Positions 34,932 through 44,584 are shown, numbered from the stretch's first letter. The stretch: 64,000 nt of DNA from Paenibacillus etheri (GCF_001012825.1 NZ_LCZJ02000019.1:62001-126000), one strand, 5' to 3'. The notes: generated by a model from the letters alone, not told the origin. A program made the numbers and translations.

Positions 34932-34943
34932 GAACAAATGTTC
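34932..34943. promoter_or_regulatory. LexA/DinR-box-like palindrome upstream of the L,D-transpeptidase
   Basis: GAACAAATGTTC has the same GAAC-N4-GTTC form as the boxes at lexA and yneA. It lies between the lexA terminator and the transpeptidase start. I found no convincing promoter hexamers around it. Confidence 0.5.
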
Positions 34944-34971
34944 TGAAAGGACTATTGGAGTTAGATAACAA

Positions 34972-35004
34972 AAAAAGCTGTTCCGCATTTGCGTAACAGC
35001 TTTT
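34972..35004 (-). terminator. Terminator downstream of lexA
   Basis: AAAGCTGTT/AACAGCTTT stem with further CGCA/TGCG pairing. On the minus strand it is followed by seven T, so it ends the lexA transcript after hairpin repeat copy C. Confidence 0.82.
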
Positions 35005-35006
35005 AT

Positions 35007-35106
35007 AAAAATATAAGGAAGCATATATTTTACGGTATACATTATCCTTATACTTCTCGTAGAAACGGATACCGTCCTCTAAAGGACGGTATCCGTTTTT
35101 GCTTGG
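35007..35106 (+). repeat. Hairpin repeat, copy C
   Basis: Full-length copy. AATATAAGGA pairs with TCCTTATA in the first hairpin. The second is a perfect 15-bp stem, AAACGGATACCGTCC / GGACGGTATCCGTTT, followed by TTTGCTTGG. It lies in the 3' untranslated region of lexA, in the opposite orientation to lexA. Confidence 0.88.
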
Positions 35107-35119
35107 TAGGAGTGCATGC

Positions 35120-35746
35120 TTAGTGGATATCTCGAAATAATCCGATAACTCTGCCGAGAATGGTTACGCGATTAAGGCGAAGAGGCTCGTAAGCCGGATT
35201 CTCCGGCTGAAGACGTATATGATCACGTTCTTTATAAAAGGTCTTAACGGTTGCTTCATCTTCTTCGGTCATAGCTACAACGATATCTCCGTTATCAGCC
35301 GTTTGTTGTTGACGAACAATTACATAGTCACCATTCATAATCCCTGCTTCTACCATACTGTCACCTTGAACCGATAACATAAATACTTTGTTATCTCCAA
35401 CATAGTGAGTTGGGAGCGGGAAATAGTCTTCAATATTCTCAGTAGCGGTGATAGGTACCCCGGCGGTAACCTTTCCTACGACAGGAATGCGAGCGACGGT
35501 TTGTGCGAAATGATGGACATTCTCGGAATCCTCTTGGCCAAGTAATTCTATCGCACGAGGCTTCGTTGGATCTCGACGGATAAGTCCCTTCTTCTCTAGC
35601 CGATCCAAATGACCGTGAACTGTGGAGCTGGAAGCAAGACCAACAGCTTCTCCAATCTCCCGGACGGAAGGAGGATAACCCTTGCTGCGGACTTCGCTAC
35701 GTATAAATTCCAGGATCGCCAGCTGGCGACTTGAAATCTTTGACAT
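35120..35746 (-). CDS. lexA: SOS transcriptional repressor LexA
   Basis: 208 residues. The winged helix has [20 protein letters not shown] and [20 protein letters not shown]. The peptidase domain has the Ala-Gly cleavage site in GKVTAGVPI, catalytic Ser in [11 protein letters not shown] and catalytic Lys in [10 protein letters not shown]. RecA filaments trigger self-cleavage. The correct start is ATG 35746 (MSKISSRQ), because a longer reading would run through the promoter and LexA boxes. It is divergent from yneA. The repeat copy and terminator lie downstream. Confidence 0.96.
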   Translation of the reverse strand: MSKISSRQLAILEFIRSEVRSKGYPPSVREIGEAVGLASSSTVHGHLDRLEKKGLIRRDPTKPRAIELLGQEDSENVHHFAQTVARIPVVGKVTAGVPITATENIEDYFPLPTHYVGDNKVFMLSVQGDSMVEAGIMNGDYVIVRQQQTADNGDIVVAMTEEDEATVKTFYKERDHIRLQPENPAYEPLRLNRVTILGRVIGLFRDIH

Positions 35747-35779
35747 TGGAATCAACCCCATATAGTAATGTTTGGGAAA

Positions 35780-35818
35780 ATTATAACATAGAACTACCGT
35801 TCGCACAAACATAAGTTC
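35780..35818 (-). promoter_or_regulatory. lexA promoter with LexA boxes (autoregulation)
   Basis: On the minus strand TTGTGC and TATAAT are 17 bp apart, and CGAACGGTAGTTC (GAAC-N4-GTTC, 35791-35802) fills the spacer. A second site with one mismatch (AAACATAAGTTC, 35807-35818) lies just upstream. Confidence 0.85.
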
Positions 35819-35949
35819 TAACTATTATAAATATTAATTCGAAAGAGTTAATAAATGGTAGTCTCGTATTGATAAAGTGAACTTCATAACAATGATCAGA
35901 TTGATATCTTTATGGATGATAGGGTGGTTGGCTCTTTACAAAAAAAAGA

Positions 35950-36026
35950 GAACAATTGTTCTAAAATAGTATTGAACAAAACACATGTTCGTGTTATTAT
36001 AATTTCAAAAGTAAGAACAAGTGTTT
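35950..36026 (+). promoter_or_regulatory. yneA promoter region with three LexA boxes
   Basis: GAACAATTGTTC (35950-35961) is a perfect palindrome. AAACACATGTTC (35979-35990) and GAACAAGTGTTT (36015-36026) each have one mismatch. A TATAAT hexamer lies at 35998-36003 between the last two. Confidence 0.82.
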
Positions 36027-36040
36027 GGAGGATGATATTC

Positions 36041-36454
36041 ATGTTAAAATACAGTACATACCGTAGCATCTACGATAAAGCCCCAGTGGTTGAATCTTTA
36101 GGACATAATCCTGTTACCCGTTATTCAACTAAGATTAAAGAGATTACAGATCTTTTGCTTGTAGGATTGATGCGTTTGTTCCGGAGAGATCTTGTTATTA
36201 AACTGACATTAATCATAGTGCTCGTACTATCAGGACTTACAGTAGTAGGCAATGTATTTGCAGGATCTACTACTTTAATGAAGGACGAGAAGCGCGTAGT
36301 GGTTGAACGTGGAGATACACTTTGGAGTATTGCTCTTGAGAATAAACCTTCTGATATGAAGACGGCTGTATATATAGAAGGAATTAAAAAATTCAATGGC
36401 ATTAAAGGCAGTCAGATTAATGCTGGAGATATTCTTACTTTACCTATTTATTAA
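36041..36454 (+). CDS. yneA: SOS cell division suppressor YneA-like, LysM protein
   Basis: 137 residues. A cytoplasmic N-terminal segment of about 45 residues precedes one membrane helix (LIIVLVLSGLTVVGNVFA), then a C-terminal LysM domain (VVVERGDTLWSIALENKP to INAGDILTLPIY). YneA delays division after DNA damage in Bacillus. GGAGGA supports ATG 36041; a longer frame from 35912 would cross the LexA boxes. The N-terminal part is longer than in Bacillus YneA (about 105 residues). The divergent lexA and three boxes make SOS control likely. The recombinase gene yneB found in Bacillus is absent here. Confidence 0.88.
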   Translation: MLKYSTYRSIYDKAPVVESLGHNPVTRYSTKIKEITDLLLVGLMRLFRRDLVIKLTLIIVLVLSGLTVVGNVFAGSTTLMKDEKRVVVERGDTLWSIALENKPSDMKTAVYIEGIKKFNGIKGSQINAGDILTLPIY

Positions 36455-36482
36455 TATTCTAAGAACATAATAAGAGGACATG

Positions 36483-36520
36483 AAGAGCTTGCAGGGAGTA
36501 AACCTTGACAAGCTCTTTTT
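36483..36520 (+). terminator. Intrinsic terminator after yneA
   Basis: AGAGCTTG pairs with CAAGCTCT around a 20-base loop, followed by TTTTTC. Confidence 0.82.
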
Positions 36521-36563
36521 CTCATGGCAGAGTTAGAATTAATTTATAAGGGGAGGGAAAGTT

Positions 36564-36773
36564 TTGAATATTGATGAGTTGGTCGCGCGTATTAACGAAT
36601 TGGCACGCAAACAGAAGAGCGTAGGCCTTAATCAAGAGGAAACGGCGGAACGCGCCAAGCTTCGTGAGATTTATTTGGGGAATATTCGCAATAACTTCCG
36701 AGCACAATTGAATACGATTGAATTGGTCGATAATGATGAGCATGAACAAGGTAACAAGGGGCTTAAGCATTAA
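36564..36773 (+). CDS. ynzC: DUF896 protein, YnzC-like
   Basis: 69 residues from TTG 36564 behind GGGAGGG. The sequence MNIDELVARINELARKQKS followed by GLNQEETAERAKLREIYLGN is the helical-hairpin DUF896 family, found in the SOS yneA operon of Bacillus. Here a terminator separates it from yneA, so it may be read through or have its own promoter. Function is not established. Confidence 0.9.
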   Translation: MNIDELVARINELARKQKSVGLNQEETAERAKLREIYLGNIRNNFRAQLNTIELVDNDEHEQGNKGLKH

Positions 36774-36822
36774 CTCCCTGTTCCTTTTCATAGATATTAC
36801 TGGATGACTAGGGGGAACGCAT

Positions 36823-37350
36823 ATGGCCCGTTCTTGGGAAAGAATGGTTCAACGCAACACACAGCAAATTAACAAGCAAAGAAAGAAACAGGGGAAGGAA
36901 ACGATTTACGCATATAAATCGAAATCTCCTGGTAAGAACAGCGAAACCTTTAAAGGCCGTAACATTGCATTTCCGGTAGTGTTATTAGTGCTTGGTACTA
37001 TGTTTTGGATGATTGGTTCAGTGGATCAGGCCAAAGGCAATGGTATGCTAATGAACTGGCTAGGGGTCGTTTTGTACTACTTACTTGCGGCACTTCTGTT
37101 CTTCCGACGTCCATATTTGAAGGTGGAGAATGCTAGACTATCTACTATAAAATTCAATCGCGAACGCTACTTAACAGCTTCTGATATTGAGAAAATCATC
37201 CTTTCACGTGGAGCTGTTGTCATTAAGCATAAGGGCAAACGCACGAAATGGATTTTCACCAGACTTATGAATCGTTATGATACAAACGCGATGGGGACTC
37301 GACTGGAAGCATTCGCAAAAGCTCACCAAATTGAAGTAGTTCACGATTAG
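36823..37350 (+). CDS. Conserved two-span membrane protein, unknown
   Basis: 175 residues. A basic N-terminus (VQRNTQQINKQRKKQGKET) is followed by two hydrophobic segments (about residues 50-67 and 79-94, IAFPVVLLVLGTMFWMIG and VLYYLLAALLFF). A basic, probably cytoplasmic C-terminal domain contains YLTASDIEKIILSRGAVVIK. I do not recognise the family. TAGGGGGA lies before the ATG. It sits between ynzC and a HAD phosphatase with short gaps, so the three may be co-transcribed. Confidence 0.7.
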   Translation: MARSWERMVQRNTQQINKQRKKQGKETIYAYKSKSPGKNSETFKGRNIAFPVVLLVLGTMFWMIGSVDQAKGNGMLMNWLGVVLYYLLAALLFFRRPYLKVENARLSTIKFNRERYLTASDIEKIILSRGAVVIKHKGKRTKWIFTRLMNRYDTNAMGTRLEAFAKAHQIEVVHD

Positions 37351-37383
37351 AAATTAACCAGCTATGGGAGAGGGAGACCTGTA

Positions 37384-38169
37384 ATGCCAATTTCCGCCGT
37401 ACTATTTGACCTTGATGATACACTGCTCTGGGATGATCGGAGCGTAAATGAAGCATTTCGTTCTGCATGTGAAGCCGCTGGGGATACGATTGATCCACAA
37501 GAACTGGAACTTGCGGTGCGTAAAGAAGCCATAGGGTTATATGAATCCTACGAAACGAACCAATTTACAAAAATGATTGGGATTAATCCGTTTGAAGCGC
37601 TTTGGGGGAACTTTACTGCAGGTGAACAACCGGAATTCCGTCAATTGGAGCAGCTTGCACCGGGATACCGTAAAGAGGCGTGGCGTCGAGGTCTTGCAGC
37701 ACTTGGTGTAGAGGACGAAGCTCTTGCTGAGACATTAGCAGCTAAATTCGCAGCAGAGCGTAGAAATCGGCCTTACATCTATGAAGAAACGATTCAGGTG
37801 CTTGAAGAACTGAAGGGAAAAGTAAAGTTATTGCTTTTGACTAACGGATGTCCTGCATTGCAACAAGAGAAACTAGACGGCGTGCCTGAAATCGTTCCTT
37901 TCTTTGATCACATTGTGATTTCCGGAAGCTTCGGCAAAGGAAAGCCAGATAAGGATATTTTTCTGCATGCCCTAGAGCTTCTAGATATTGCACCTGAGCA
38001 AGGGGTTATGGTCGGTGATAAGCTTACAACGGATATTCGTGGTGGGTTGGCAACAGGGTTGACTACGGTTTGGATTAATAGAAAAGGCAAACAGCCAGAT
38101 CCAGAAATTCAGCCGGATTATGAAATCAAACATCTTGGAGAGCTTCTTTCATTAGTCCAATCTTTATAA
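37384..38169 (+). CDS. HAD superfamily phosphatase (subfamily IA)
   Basis: 261 residues. Motif I FDLDDTLLWDD (nucleophile Asp), motif II LLLLTNGCP, motif III with Lys in SFGKGKPDKDIF, and motif IV VMVGDKLTTDIRGG are all intact. The large helical cap between motifs I and II resembles the YjjG/YfnB-type nucleotide or phosphoglycolate phosphatases. The exact substrate cannot be read from sequence. GGGAGAGGGAG precedes the ATG at 37384. Confidence 0.9.
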   Translation: MPISAVLFDLDDTLLWDDRSVNEAFRSACEAAGDTIDPQELELAVRKEAIGLYESYETNQFTKMIGINPFEALWGNFTAGEQPEFRQLEQLAPGYRKEAWRRGLAALGVEDEALAETLAAKFAAERRNRPYIYEETIQVLEELKGKVKLLLLTNGCPALQQEKLDGVPEIVPFFDHIVISGSFGKGKPDKDIFLHALELLDIAPEQGVMVGDKLTTDIRGGLATGLTTVWINRKGKQPDPEIQPDYEIKHLGELLSLVQSL

Positions 38170-38203
38170 AGTTGAGTAAGAGAAGTTCATTCATTTAAGC
38201 CTT

Positions 38204-38252
38204 AAGAAGGCAGTGAGTTCCTGGTTTACTAGGAGGCTTGCTGTCTTTCTTT
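38204..38252 (+). terminator. Possible terminator after the HAD gene
   Basis: AAGAAGGCAGTGAG is largely complementary to CTTGCTGTCTTTCTT across a 20-base loop, and the 3' side is T-rich. The stem has several mismatches. Confidence 0.45.
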
Positions 38253-38431
38253 ATATCTACATCATACTTAGTAAGGTTGATGAGATTTTCCAGTATATGA
38301 TTTAAGTCACAAGAGTTAAGCTGAATTGATGCGAAATACTGAAAAACCAATAATAATGTGTATAATAGATGGAGAATGTATAACATGAATTGGTAGATTC
38401 TTAGTACTCAAATCGGCTGGGAGGGCTCTAA

Positions 38432-38863
38432 ATGAAGATTTCAAGAACAATAGTTCCTTTATTATTAGGTGCAACACTTTTAGTACTGGGAGGATGTTCA
38501 TCAGACCAAACCAAACATTCTGGCGTACATAATATGAATATGAACATGGACATGTCTATGGAACCTATCAAGGTCGAGTTACATTGGAGTCCTGAAGAGG
38601 TTGTTGTAAATCAGAAGGTGACCTTTGAGGCTGTGGTGACGCAAGACGCCTTGGCAGTGGATGATGCGAAAGAGGTTCTATTCGAAATTGCGAGTAAAGA
38701 TGATAGTGAACAGAAAATTGAACTTAAAGGGAAGCTAGTCGGTGATGGAATCTATCAAGCAGAAGGAACACTTGAGAAAGAAGGGCAATATATTGTTACA
38801 TCACACGTAACTGCTAGAACTCAGCATTCTATGCCTAATAAGGAACTCTCTGTGAAACCATAA
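38432..38863 (+). CDS. YtkA-like lipoprotein with Met/His-rich segment
   Basis: 143 residues. The lipobox LVLGGC ends the signal. Next comes HNMNMNMDMSMEP, a run of alternating Met with His that could bind Cu(I), then an immunoglobulin-like YtkA/FixH-type domain (VELHWSPEEVVVNQKVTFEA to YIVTSHVTARTQHSMP). YtkA-like proteins are surface lipoproteins sometimes linked to copper handling. GGGAGGG precedes the ATG. There is no copper gene in the window, so a metal role is an inference from composition. Confidence 0.8.
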   Translation: MKISRTIVPLLLGATLLVLGGCSSDQTKHSGVHNMNMNMDMSMEPIKVELHWSPEEVVVNQKVTFEAVVTQDALAVDDAKEVLFEIASKDDSEQKIELKGKLVGDGIYQAEGTLEKEGQYIVTSHVTARTQHSMPNKELSVKP

Positions 38864-38981
38864 TTAAAAGAATAGCAATGATATCCTATGATTACAGATA
38901 ATGCAGATTGGAAAGGAAGGCTTTCCGAAATTCCTTTATTCTGCTAAACTTACTCTAATGTTTTACTGGGGGGACTATACG

Positions 38982-41900
38982 TTGGCTAAATATACACTTG
39001 AGGAAAGCTTACAACAAAGAATATTAATTCTAGATGGTGCAATGGGCACAATGATCCAACAGGTGCCTCTGACAGGTGAGGATTTTGGTGGAGAAGAATT
39101 GGATGGCTGTAATGAAATGCTAGTATTAACCCGTCCAGAAGTAATTCAGACCATTCATGAGCAGTATCTCGAAGCAGGTGCTGATCTCATAGAAACGAAT
39201 ACATTTGGTGCAACATCTGTTGTACTTGCTGAATATGATATTCCGCAGCGGGCACGTGAAATTAATTTGGTTGCAGCCAAGTTAGCTCGCAATGCTGTTG
39301 ATAAATATGATACACCAGATCGTCCTCGATATGTCGTAGGTGCAATGGGTCCTACAACAAAGACTCTCTCTGTTACAGGGGGCGTTACTTTCCAAGAGCT
39401 CGTTGATAGCTATGAGGAACAGGCAGTGGCATTAATTGATGGTCAAGTGGATGCCTTATTGCTAGAGACCTCTCAGGATACTTTGAACGTGAAAGCAGGA
39501 AGTATAGGCATTCGAAATGCGTTTGAGAAGACGGGTATCAAATTGCCAGTGATGATTTCGGGCACGATAGAGCCGATGGGTACAACACTTGCCGGTCAGA
39601 ACATTGAAGCATTCTATATTTCATTAGAACATCTGAAGCCTATCTCTATTGGTTTGAACTGTGCGACGGGTCCAGAGTTCATGCGGGATCATATTCGTTC
39701 GCTTTCTGCAATCTCTTCAGCGGCTGTGAGTTGTTATCCGAACGCTGGGTTGCCAGATGAGAATGGACATTATCATGAATCTCCTGATTCTCTTGCCCGT
39801 AAAATTGCTGCGTTTGCAGAAAAGGGATGGCTTAACATTGCTGGGGGTTGCTGCGGAACGACACCAGAACATATTCGTGCTATGTCGGAGGCACTCTCAC
39901 AGTACCCGCCACGTCCGCTTGCAGGGAATCATCCACCTGCACTTTCAGGGATTGAGCCTATCTATATTGAGAACGACAACCGTCCATACATGGTAGGTGA
40001 ACGCACGAATGTATTGGGTTCGCGCAAGTTTAAACGTCTAATCGTCGAAGGTAAATATGAGGAAGCCTCAGAAATTGCCCGTGCACAGGTGAAGAGCGGA
40101 GCACAAGTCATTGACGTCTGCGTGCAAGATCCGGACCGTGATGAGACTGAGGATATTAAGCTCTTTCTTGAACTAGTTGTCAAAAAGGTTAAAGTTCCTC
40201 TGATGATCGATACTACCGATCCGAAGGTTATTGATTTGGCACTACAATACTGTCAAGGTAAGGCTATAATTAACTCCATTAACCTTGAAGATGGTGAAGA
40301 AAAATTCGAGCTGGTCACTCCTTTGATTCATAAGTATGGCGCAGCTATCGTTGTAGGTACGATTGATGAGACAGGACAAGCAATCAAGGCTACGGACAAA
40401 CTGGAAGTTGCCAAACGTTCCTATGACTTACTAGTGAACAAATACGGATTAGCTGGAGAAGATCTTATTTTCGACACGCTTGTGTTCCCTGTAGGAACGG
40501 GGGATGAACAATATATTGGCTCTGCCAAAGAAACCATTGATGGAATTCGTTTGATCAAAGAAGCTCTTCCAGGTGTTCATACGATCTTGGGGATCAGCAA
40601 CGTTTCTTTTGGATTACCGGAAGCAGGGCGTGAAGTGCTGAACTCAGTATTCCTCTATGAGTGCACTAAGGCTGGATTGGATTATGCGATCGTAAATACC
40701 GAGAAGGTAGAGCGTTATGCTTCCATTCCTGCTGAAGACCGTCGTCTTGCTGAAGAATTGATCTATAATACGAATGACGACACGCTTGCCGCTTTTGTAG
40801 CTGCCTTCAGAGGGAAGAAGGTTGAGAAAAAAGAAAAAATTTCTAACCTGTCTTTAGAAGAACGTTTGGCTTCGTATGTGGTTGAAGGCACCAAAGAAGG
40901 GCTTATTCCAGACCTTAATGAGGCGCTTACCAAATCAGGACCTTTGGAGATTATCAATGGCCCGTTAATGGCCGGGATGTCAGAGGTTGGACGGCTGTTT
41001 AATAACAATGAGTTGATCGTAGCTGAGGTGCTACAAAGCGCTGAAGTGATGAAGGCTTCTGTTGGTCATTTAGAGCAGTTTATGAAGAAGGATGAGACAT
41101 CGGTAAAAGGTAAGATCATGCTGGCAACCGTAAAAGGCGACGTACATGATATAGGTAAGAACTTGGTAGAGATCATCTTATCGAATAATGGTTATCAGAT
41201 TATTAATTTGGGTATAAAAGTACCACCTGAGAATATTATCGAAGCATTTCGTCGTGAAAAAGCTGATGCGATCGGATTGTCTGGACTACTCGTGAAATCT
41301 GCACAGCAGATGGTGCTGACTGCACAAGACTTACGCACGGCTGGGATTGATGTTCCGATTATGGTAGGCGGCGCTGCCCTGACTCGCAAGTTCACCAAAA
41401 CACGTATACGCCCGGAGTATGATGGTTTAGTACTGTATGCTAAGGATGCTATGGATGGCCTAGATATTGCTAATCGGCTTATGAACCCAGTTGAACGGGA
41501 GAAAATTGCCGAGGAAATTCGAGTGGAAGCAGAATCAGCAGTGGCAGTTGCTCCTAAGCAAGAGCTTCCTACGCTAACTAGAGCAGTACGCTCCAAAATT
41601 TCTCCAGATGCACCTGTATTTATTCCACCGGATTTAGAGCGACATGTAATTCGTAATTATCCATTGGGGCATATTATCCCTTATGTGAACATGCAAATGC
41701 TGCTCGGTCATCATCTGGGGCTACGAGGTTCAGTAGAGGCGCAGTTAGCTGCTGGTGATGAGCGGACTGTTGAGTTGAAAGGTACTGTAGATGACATTCT
41801 ACATCAAGCGATGCTGGAAGGTACGATTACTCCTCACGCGATGTATCAATTCTTCCCTGCACAATCAAGTGGTAACGATATTATCGTGTATAATCCACAG

Positions 41901-42419
41901 AATACAGCTGAGATTCTGCATACCTTTACTTTCCCAAGACAAGGTGTGGAGCCTTATCTCTGTCTAGCGGACTTTTTGAAGTCGGTCGATAGTGGAATTA
42001 TGGACTATGTTGGATTCCTCGTAGTAACTGCGGGACACGGTGTTCGTGAGCTTTCTACAGCCCTTAAGGAAAATGGAGATTATTTACGCTCACATGCCTT
42101 ACAATCTGTAGCGCTAGAAGTAGCTGAAGGATTAGCGGAGCGCGTTCATCACATGATGCGTGATACATGGGGCTTCCCAGATCCTGCAGATATGACCATG
42201 AAACAAAGACATGGAGCAAGATATCAAGGGATTCGTGTATCCTTTGGTTATCCTGCATGCCCTGATCTAGAAGATCAGGGACCACTATTTAAGCTGCTAT
42301 CCCCGGAGGATATCGGTGTCCAACTTACAGAAGGCTTTATGATGGAGCCCGAGGCTTCCGTTTCGGCGATGGTATTCGCTCATCCAGAAGCACAGTATTT
42401 TAATGTAGAGAAGCTGTAA
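38982..42419 (+). CDS. metH: Cobalamin-dependent methionine synthase
   Basis: About 1145 residues. Domains in order: homocysteine methyltransferase ([11 protein letters not shown]; zinc ligands in INCATGPE-like and [11 protein letters not shown]), pterin-binding ([17 protein letters not shown]), cap, B12-binding with the axial-His motif [10 protein letters not shown], and a C-terminal AdoMet reactivation domain ([28 protein letters not shown]). It converts homocysteine to methionine with methyltetrahydrofolate. GGGGGG at 38968-38973 supports TTG 38982 ([12 protein letters not shown]); the frame from 38901 has no such site. No cobalamin or SAM riboswitch is visible upstream. Confidence 0.97.
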   Translation: MAKYTLEESLQQRILILDGAMGTMIQQVPLTGEDFGGEELDGCNEMLVLTRPEVIQTIHEQYLEAGADLIETNTFGATSVVLAEYDIPQRAREINLVAAKLARNAVDKYDTPDRPRYVVGAMGPTTKTLSVTGGVTFQELVDSYEEQAVALIDGQVDALLLETSQDTLNVKAGSIGIRNAFEKTGIKLPVMISGTIEPMGTTLAGQNIEAFYISLEHLKPISIGLNCATGPEFMRDHIRSLSAISSAAVSCYPNAGLPDENGHYHESPDSLARKIAAFAEKGWLNIAGGCCGTTPEHIRAMSEALSQYPPRPLAGNHPPALSGIEPIYIENDNRPYMVGERTNVLGSRKFKRLIVEGKYEEASEIARAQVKSGAQVIDVCVQDPDRDETEDIKLFLELVVKKVKVPLMIDTTDPKVIDLALQYCQGKAIINSINLEDGEEKFELVTPLIHKYGAAIVVGTIDETGQAIKATDKLEVAKRSYDLLVNKYGLAGEDLIFDTLVFPVGTGDEQYIGSAKETIDGIRLIKEALPGVHTILGISNVSFGLPEAGREVLNSVFLYECTKAGLDYAIVNTEKVERYASIPAEDRRLAEELIYNTNDDTLAAFVAAFRGKKVEKKEKISNLSLEERLASYVVEGTKEGLIPDLNEALTKSGPLEIINGPLMAGMSEVGRLFNNNELIVAEVLQSAEVMKASVGHLEQFMKKDETSVKGKIMLATVKGDVHDIGKNLVEIILSNNGYQIINLGIKVPPENIIEAFRREKADAIGLSGLLVKSAQQMVLTAQDLRTAGIDVPIMVGGAALTRKFTKTRIRPEYDGLVLYAKDAMDGLDIANRLMNPVEREKIAEEIRVEAESAVAVAPKQELPTLTRAVRSKISPDAPVFIPPDLERHVIRNYPLGHIIPYVNMQMLLGHHLGLRGSVEAQLAAGDERTVELKGTVDDILHQAMLEGTITPHAMYQFFPAQSSGNDIIVYNPQNTAEILHTFTFPRQGVEPYLCLADFLKSVDSGIMDYVGFLVVTAGHGVRELSTALKENGDYLRSHALQSVALEVAEGLAERVHHMMRDTWGFPDPADMTMKQRHGARYQGIRVSFGYPACPDLEDQGPLFKLLSPEDIGVQLTEGFMMEPEASVSAMVFAHPEAQYFNVEKL

Positions 42420-42470
42420 TTCTTTCATTTATACACCCGGTCTGTAGGGGGATTGTATCCCTTTCAGCGG

Positions 42471-42498
42471 AACCTCCCGTAAATGGGGGGTTTTTTGC
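42471..42498 (+). terminator. Intrinsic terminator of metH
   Basis: AACCTCCC-GTAAAT-GGGGGGTT stem with one G-T pair, followed by a T-run. Confidence 0.88.
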
Positions 42499-42563
42499 TG
42501 GAAGAAGGACGTTTAGAATAGATAAGAGATCGTTCAGCCAATAAGAAGAAGGGAGGAAAAAGA

Positions 42564-43511
42564 ATGGAATTATATTTTTTGGGTACGAATGCAGGGGTAC
42601 CAACTTTACAACGCAATGTAACGTCGATTGCATTAAGACTACTGGAAGAACGACGTAGTATTTGGATGTTTGATTGCGGGGAAGGGACTCAGCATCAGGT
42701 TCTTCGCTCACCAATTCGCCTAGGAAAGCTAGAAAAGATATTTATTACTCACTTACACGGAGATCATCTATTTGGCCTTCCAGGTCTGTTATCGAGTCGT
42801 GGTTATCAGGGAGGAACATCGCCGTTAACGGTTTATGGACCACCTGGCTTGAAAGCATACTTAGATATATCCTTAGCTGTGAGCCAATCCCGGATTCCTT
42901 ACAAGATTGAGATTGTCGAGCATACAGGAGGAACGGTATTCGAGGATGAAGGCTTTAAAGTGGAGGCGGCATTATTGGAGCATCGTATTGACAGCTATGG
43001 TTACCGGGTAACGGAAAAGGATAGTCCCGGGAGCCTCAATACGGAATTACTTAAGAGTTATGGCTTGAAACCTGGACCGATATATGGAAAATTAAAAAAA
43101 GGTGAAGATGTTATAACGGATGAAGGTGTTCGGATCTGCGCTGCTGATGTTGTCAGAGAACCTAAAAGAGGACGTATTGTTACAATCTTAGGTGACACGA
43201 GACCTTGTTCAGGAGCTTTAGAGCTTTCACTTCATGCAGACCTTATTGTTCATGAAGCAACATTTGCTCATGATCTAGCAGAAATGGCGCATCAATACCA
43301 TCACAGCACAGCACGTCAAGCTGCAGAGCTAGCACAGGAAGCCGATGCAGGACAATTATTATTGACTCATTTTAGCTCTCGTTACAGTTCCTTTGAGGAG
43401 TTAATTCCTTTGCTGGAAGAAGCTGAGCTCATTTTCCCAGAGACATTGTTAGCTGAGGAATTCAGTGCATATCCAATTTATCGAAGACAAAACGGGCAAT
43501 TGGGGAAATGA
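42564..43511 (+). CDS. rnz: Ribonuclease Z
   Basis: 315 residues. A metallo-beta-lactamase fold tRNA 3' endonuclease with MELYFLGTNAGVPT, CGEGTQHQ, zinc motif THLHGDHLFGLPGLL, a LGDTRPC loop, HEATFAHD and LTHFSSRY. It removes 3' trailers from tRNA precursors lacking encoded CCA. Length matches the long-insert bacterial form with the exosite arm (GLKPGPIYGKLKKGEDV). GGGAGG precedes the ATG. Confidence 0.96.
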   Translation: MELYFLGTNAGVPTLQRNVTSIALRLLEERRSIWMFDCGEGTQHQVLRSPIRLGKLEKIFITHLHGDHLFGLPGLLSSRGYQGGTSPLTVYGPPGLKAYLDISLAVSQSRIPYKIEIVEHTGGTVFEDEGFKVEAALLEHRIDSYGYRVTEKDSPGSLNTELLKSYGLKPGPIYGKLKKGEDVITDEGVRICAADVVREPKRGRIVTILGDTRPCSGALELSLHADLIVHEATFAHDLAEMAHQYHHSTARQAAELAQEADAGQLLLTHFSSRYSSFEELIPLLEEAELIFPETLLAEEFSAYPIYRRQNGQLGK

Positions 43512-43685
43512 TTATTTTCCGGGAAAGCGCAGGAAATGACAGTGCTATGCTAAAAAATGCTGGATGAGACTCTCGTTCGATTTCTTTCGACGAAGTGTGT
43601 TAGATTTAAAGTGATCAAGGCATGAAAGACGTACGAACGGCTGGAAATCCTGCCGAAAACCAGCGGACAATATAACCAAACCAAA

Positions 43686-43763
43686 AGTGTTTTTAACCGT
43701 TCTAAATCTAAGCTGGGCTTAGGTTTAGCGATTATTAATACCGTTATTCATTTATCACATTAA
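43686..43763 (+). pseudogene. Possible remnant of a histidine kinase C-terminus
   Basis: The open frame upstream of the HAD gene ends VFNRSKSKLGLGLAIINTVI then a stop. RSKSKLGLGLAII resembles the G2 box and preceding F-box region of histidine kinase ATPase domains (GLGLAI). The frame continues back only to a stop at 43623, and the other ATPase boxes are missing. The resemblance covers only about 20 residues, so it may be chance. Confidence 0.35.
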
Positions 43764-43795
43764 TTAAATTTCTTATGGAAATAGAGGGATTTATA

Positions 43796-44584
43796 ATGGA
43801 AGAGATTAAAGGGTTATTGATTGATCTAGATGGTACGTTATACCATGGGCATAAAATGATTCTTGGTGCTGATTTACTGATTAAAGGATTACGCGAAGCG
43901 GGCATTCCTTTTCTATTTGTTACTAACAATTCATCGCGTACAGCGGCAAATGTTGCTGCACATTTATGTGGAATGGGAATCGATGCGAAAGCTGAAGAGG
44001 TATGTACCTCATCAATGGCGGCCGCACGTTACATAGCTGAGGAATCACCTGGGGCTGCAGTGGCGATACTTGGAGAAGAGGGTTTGCGTGAGGCTTGTAA
44101 CGAAGCGGGACTCCGAATCGTCACTGACTCACCTGATTATGTACTACAAGGCATCGATCGCTCCTTCAACTACACTTCACTCTCGCAAGCTTCGCGCTGG
44201 ATTCTGGGAGGAGCAAAGTTTGTACTCACCAACCCAGACTTAATGCTGCCATCTGATGATGGCGTTATGCCGGGCGCAGGTACGATTGGTGCTGCGATTG
44301 AGGCCGCTAGTGGTGTGCGTCCGGTAGTGATTGGCAAGCCGGAATCTCATCTAATTAAATTTGCGACAGATCTACTTGGTATCGAGCCTGAACATGCAGT
44401 GGTTGTCGGTGATAATATGCGTACCGATATAGCAGCTGGAGTAAATGCGGGCTGTCGTACAGTTCTTGTATTTACCGGATTAACAAATGCAGAAAATCTT
44501 GACCACTATAAAAACCTTACCGGGATCTCACCGGATGAGATTTGTGCCGATTTAACTGAACTTAAAACGTTTCTCGGTGTATAA
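43796..44584 (+). CDS. HAD-IIA (NagD-like) phosphatase
   Basis: 262 residues. It has IDLDGTLYHG (nucleophile Asp), LFVTNNSSRT (motif II), the C2 cap with FVLTNPDLMLPSDDG, GKPESHLIKFA (Lys) and VVVGDNMRTDIAAG (motif IV). This matches the NagD/phosphoglycolate-type HAD-IIA proteins of Firmicutes, which act on small sugar phosphates or nucleotides. AGAGGGA lies just before ATG 43796; the ATG at 43775 lies upstream of that site. It is followed 46 bp later by the Fpg-like gene and may start that operon. Confidence 0.9.
   Translation: MEEIKGLLIDLDGTLYHGHKMILGADLLIKGLREAGIPFLFVTNNSSRTAANVAAHLCGMGIDAKAEEVCTSSMAAARYIAEESPGAAVAILGEEGLREACNEAGLRIVTDSPDYVLQGIDRSFNYTSLSQASRWILGGAKFVLTNPDLMLPSDDGVMPGAGTIGAAIEAASGVRPVVIGKPESHLIKFATDLLGIEPEHAVVVGDNMRTDIAAGVNAGCRTVLVFTGLTNAENLDHYKNLTGISPDEICADLTELKTFLGV

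Noticed and set aside
38864-38981. SAM or cobalamin riboswitch before metH
   Set aside because: The spacer is only 118 bp and lacks recognisable SAM-box or B12-box elements.
42560-43511. Reading rnz as a generic metallo-hydrolase
   Set aside because: The exosite arm and the motif order match RNase Z specifically.
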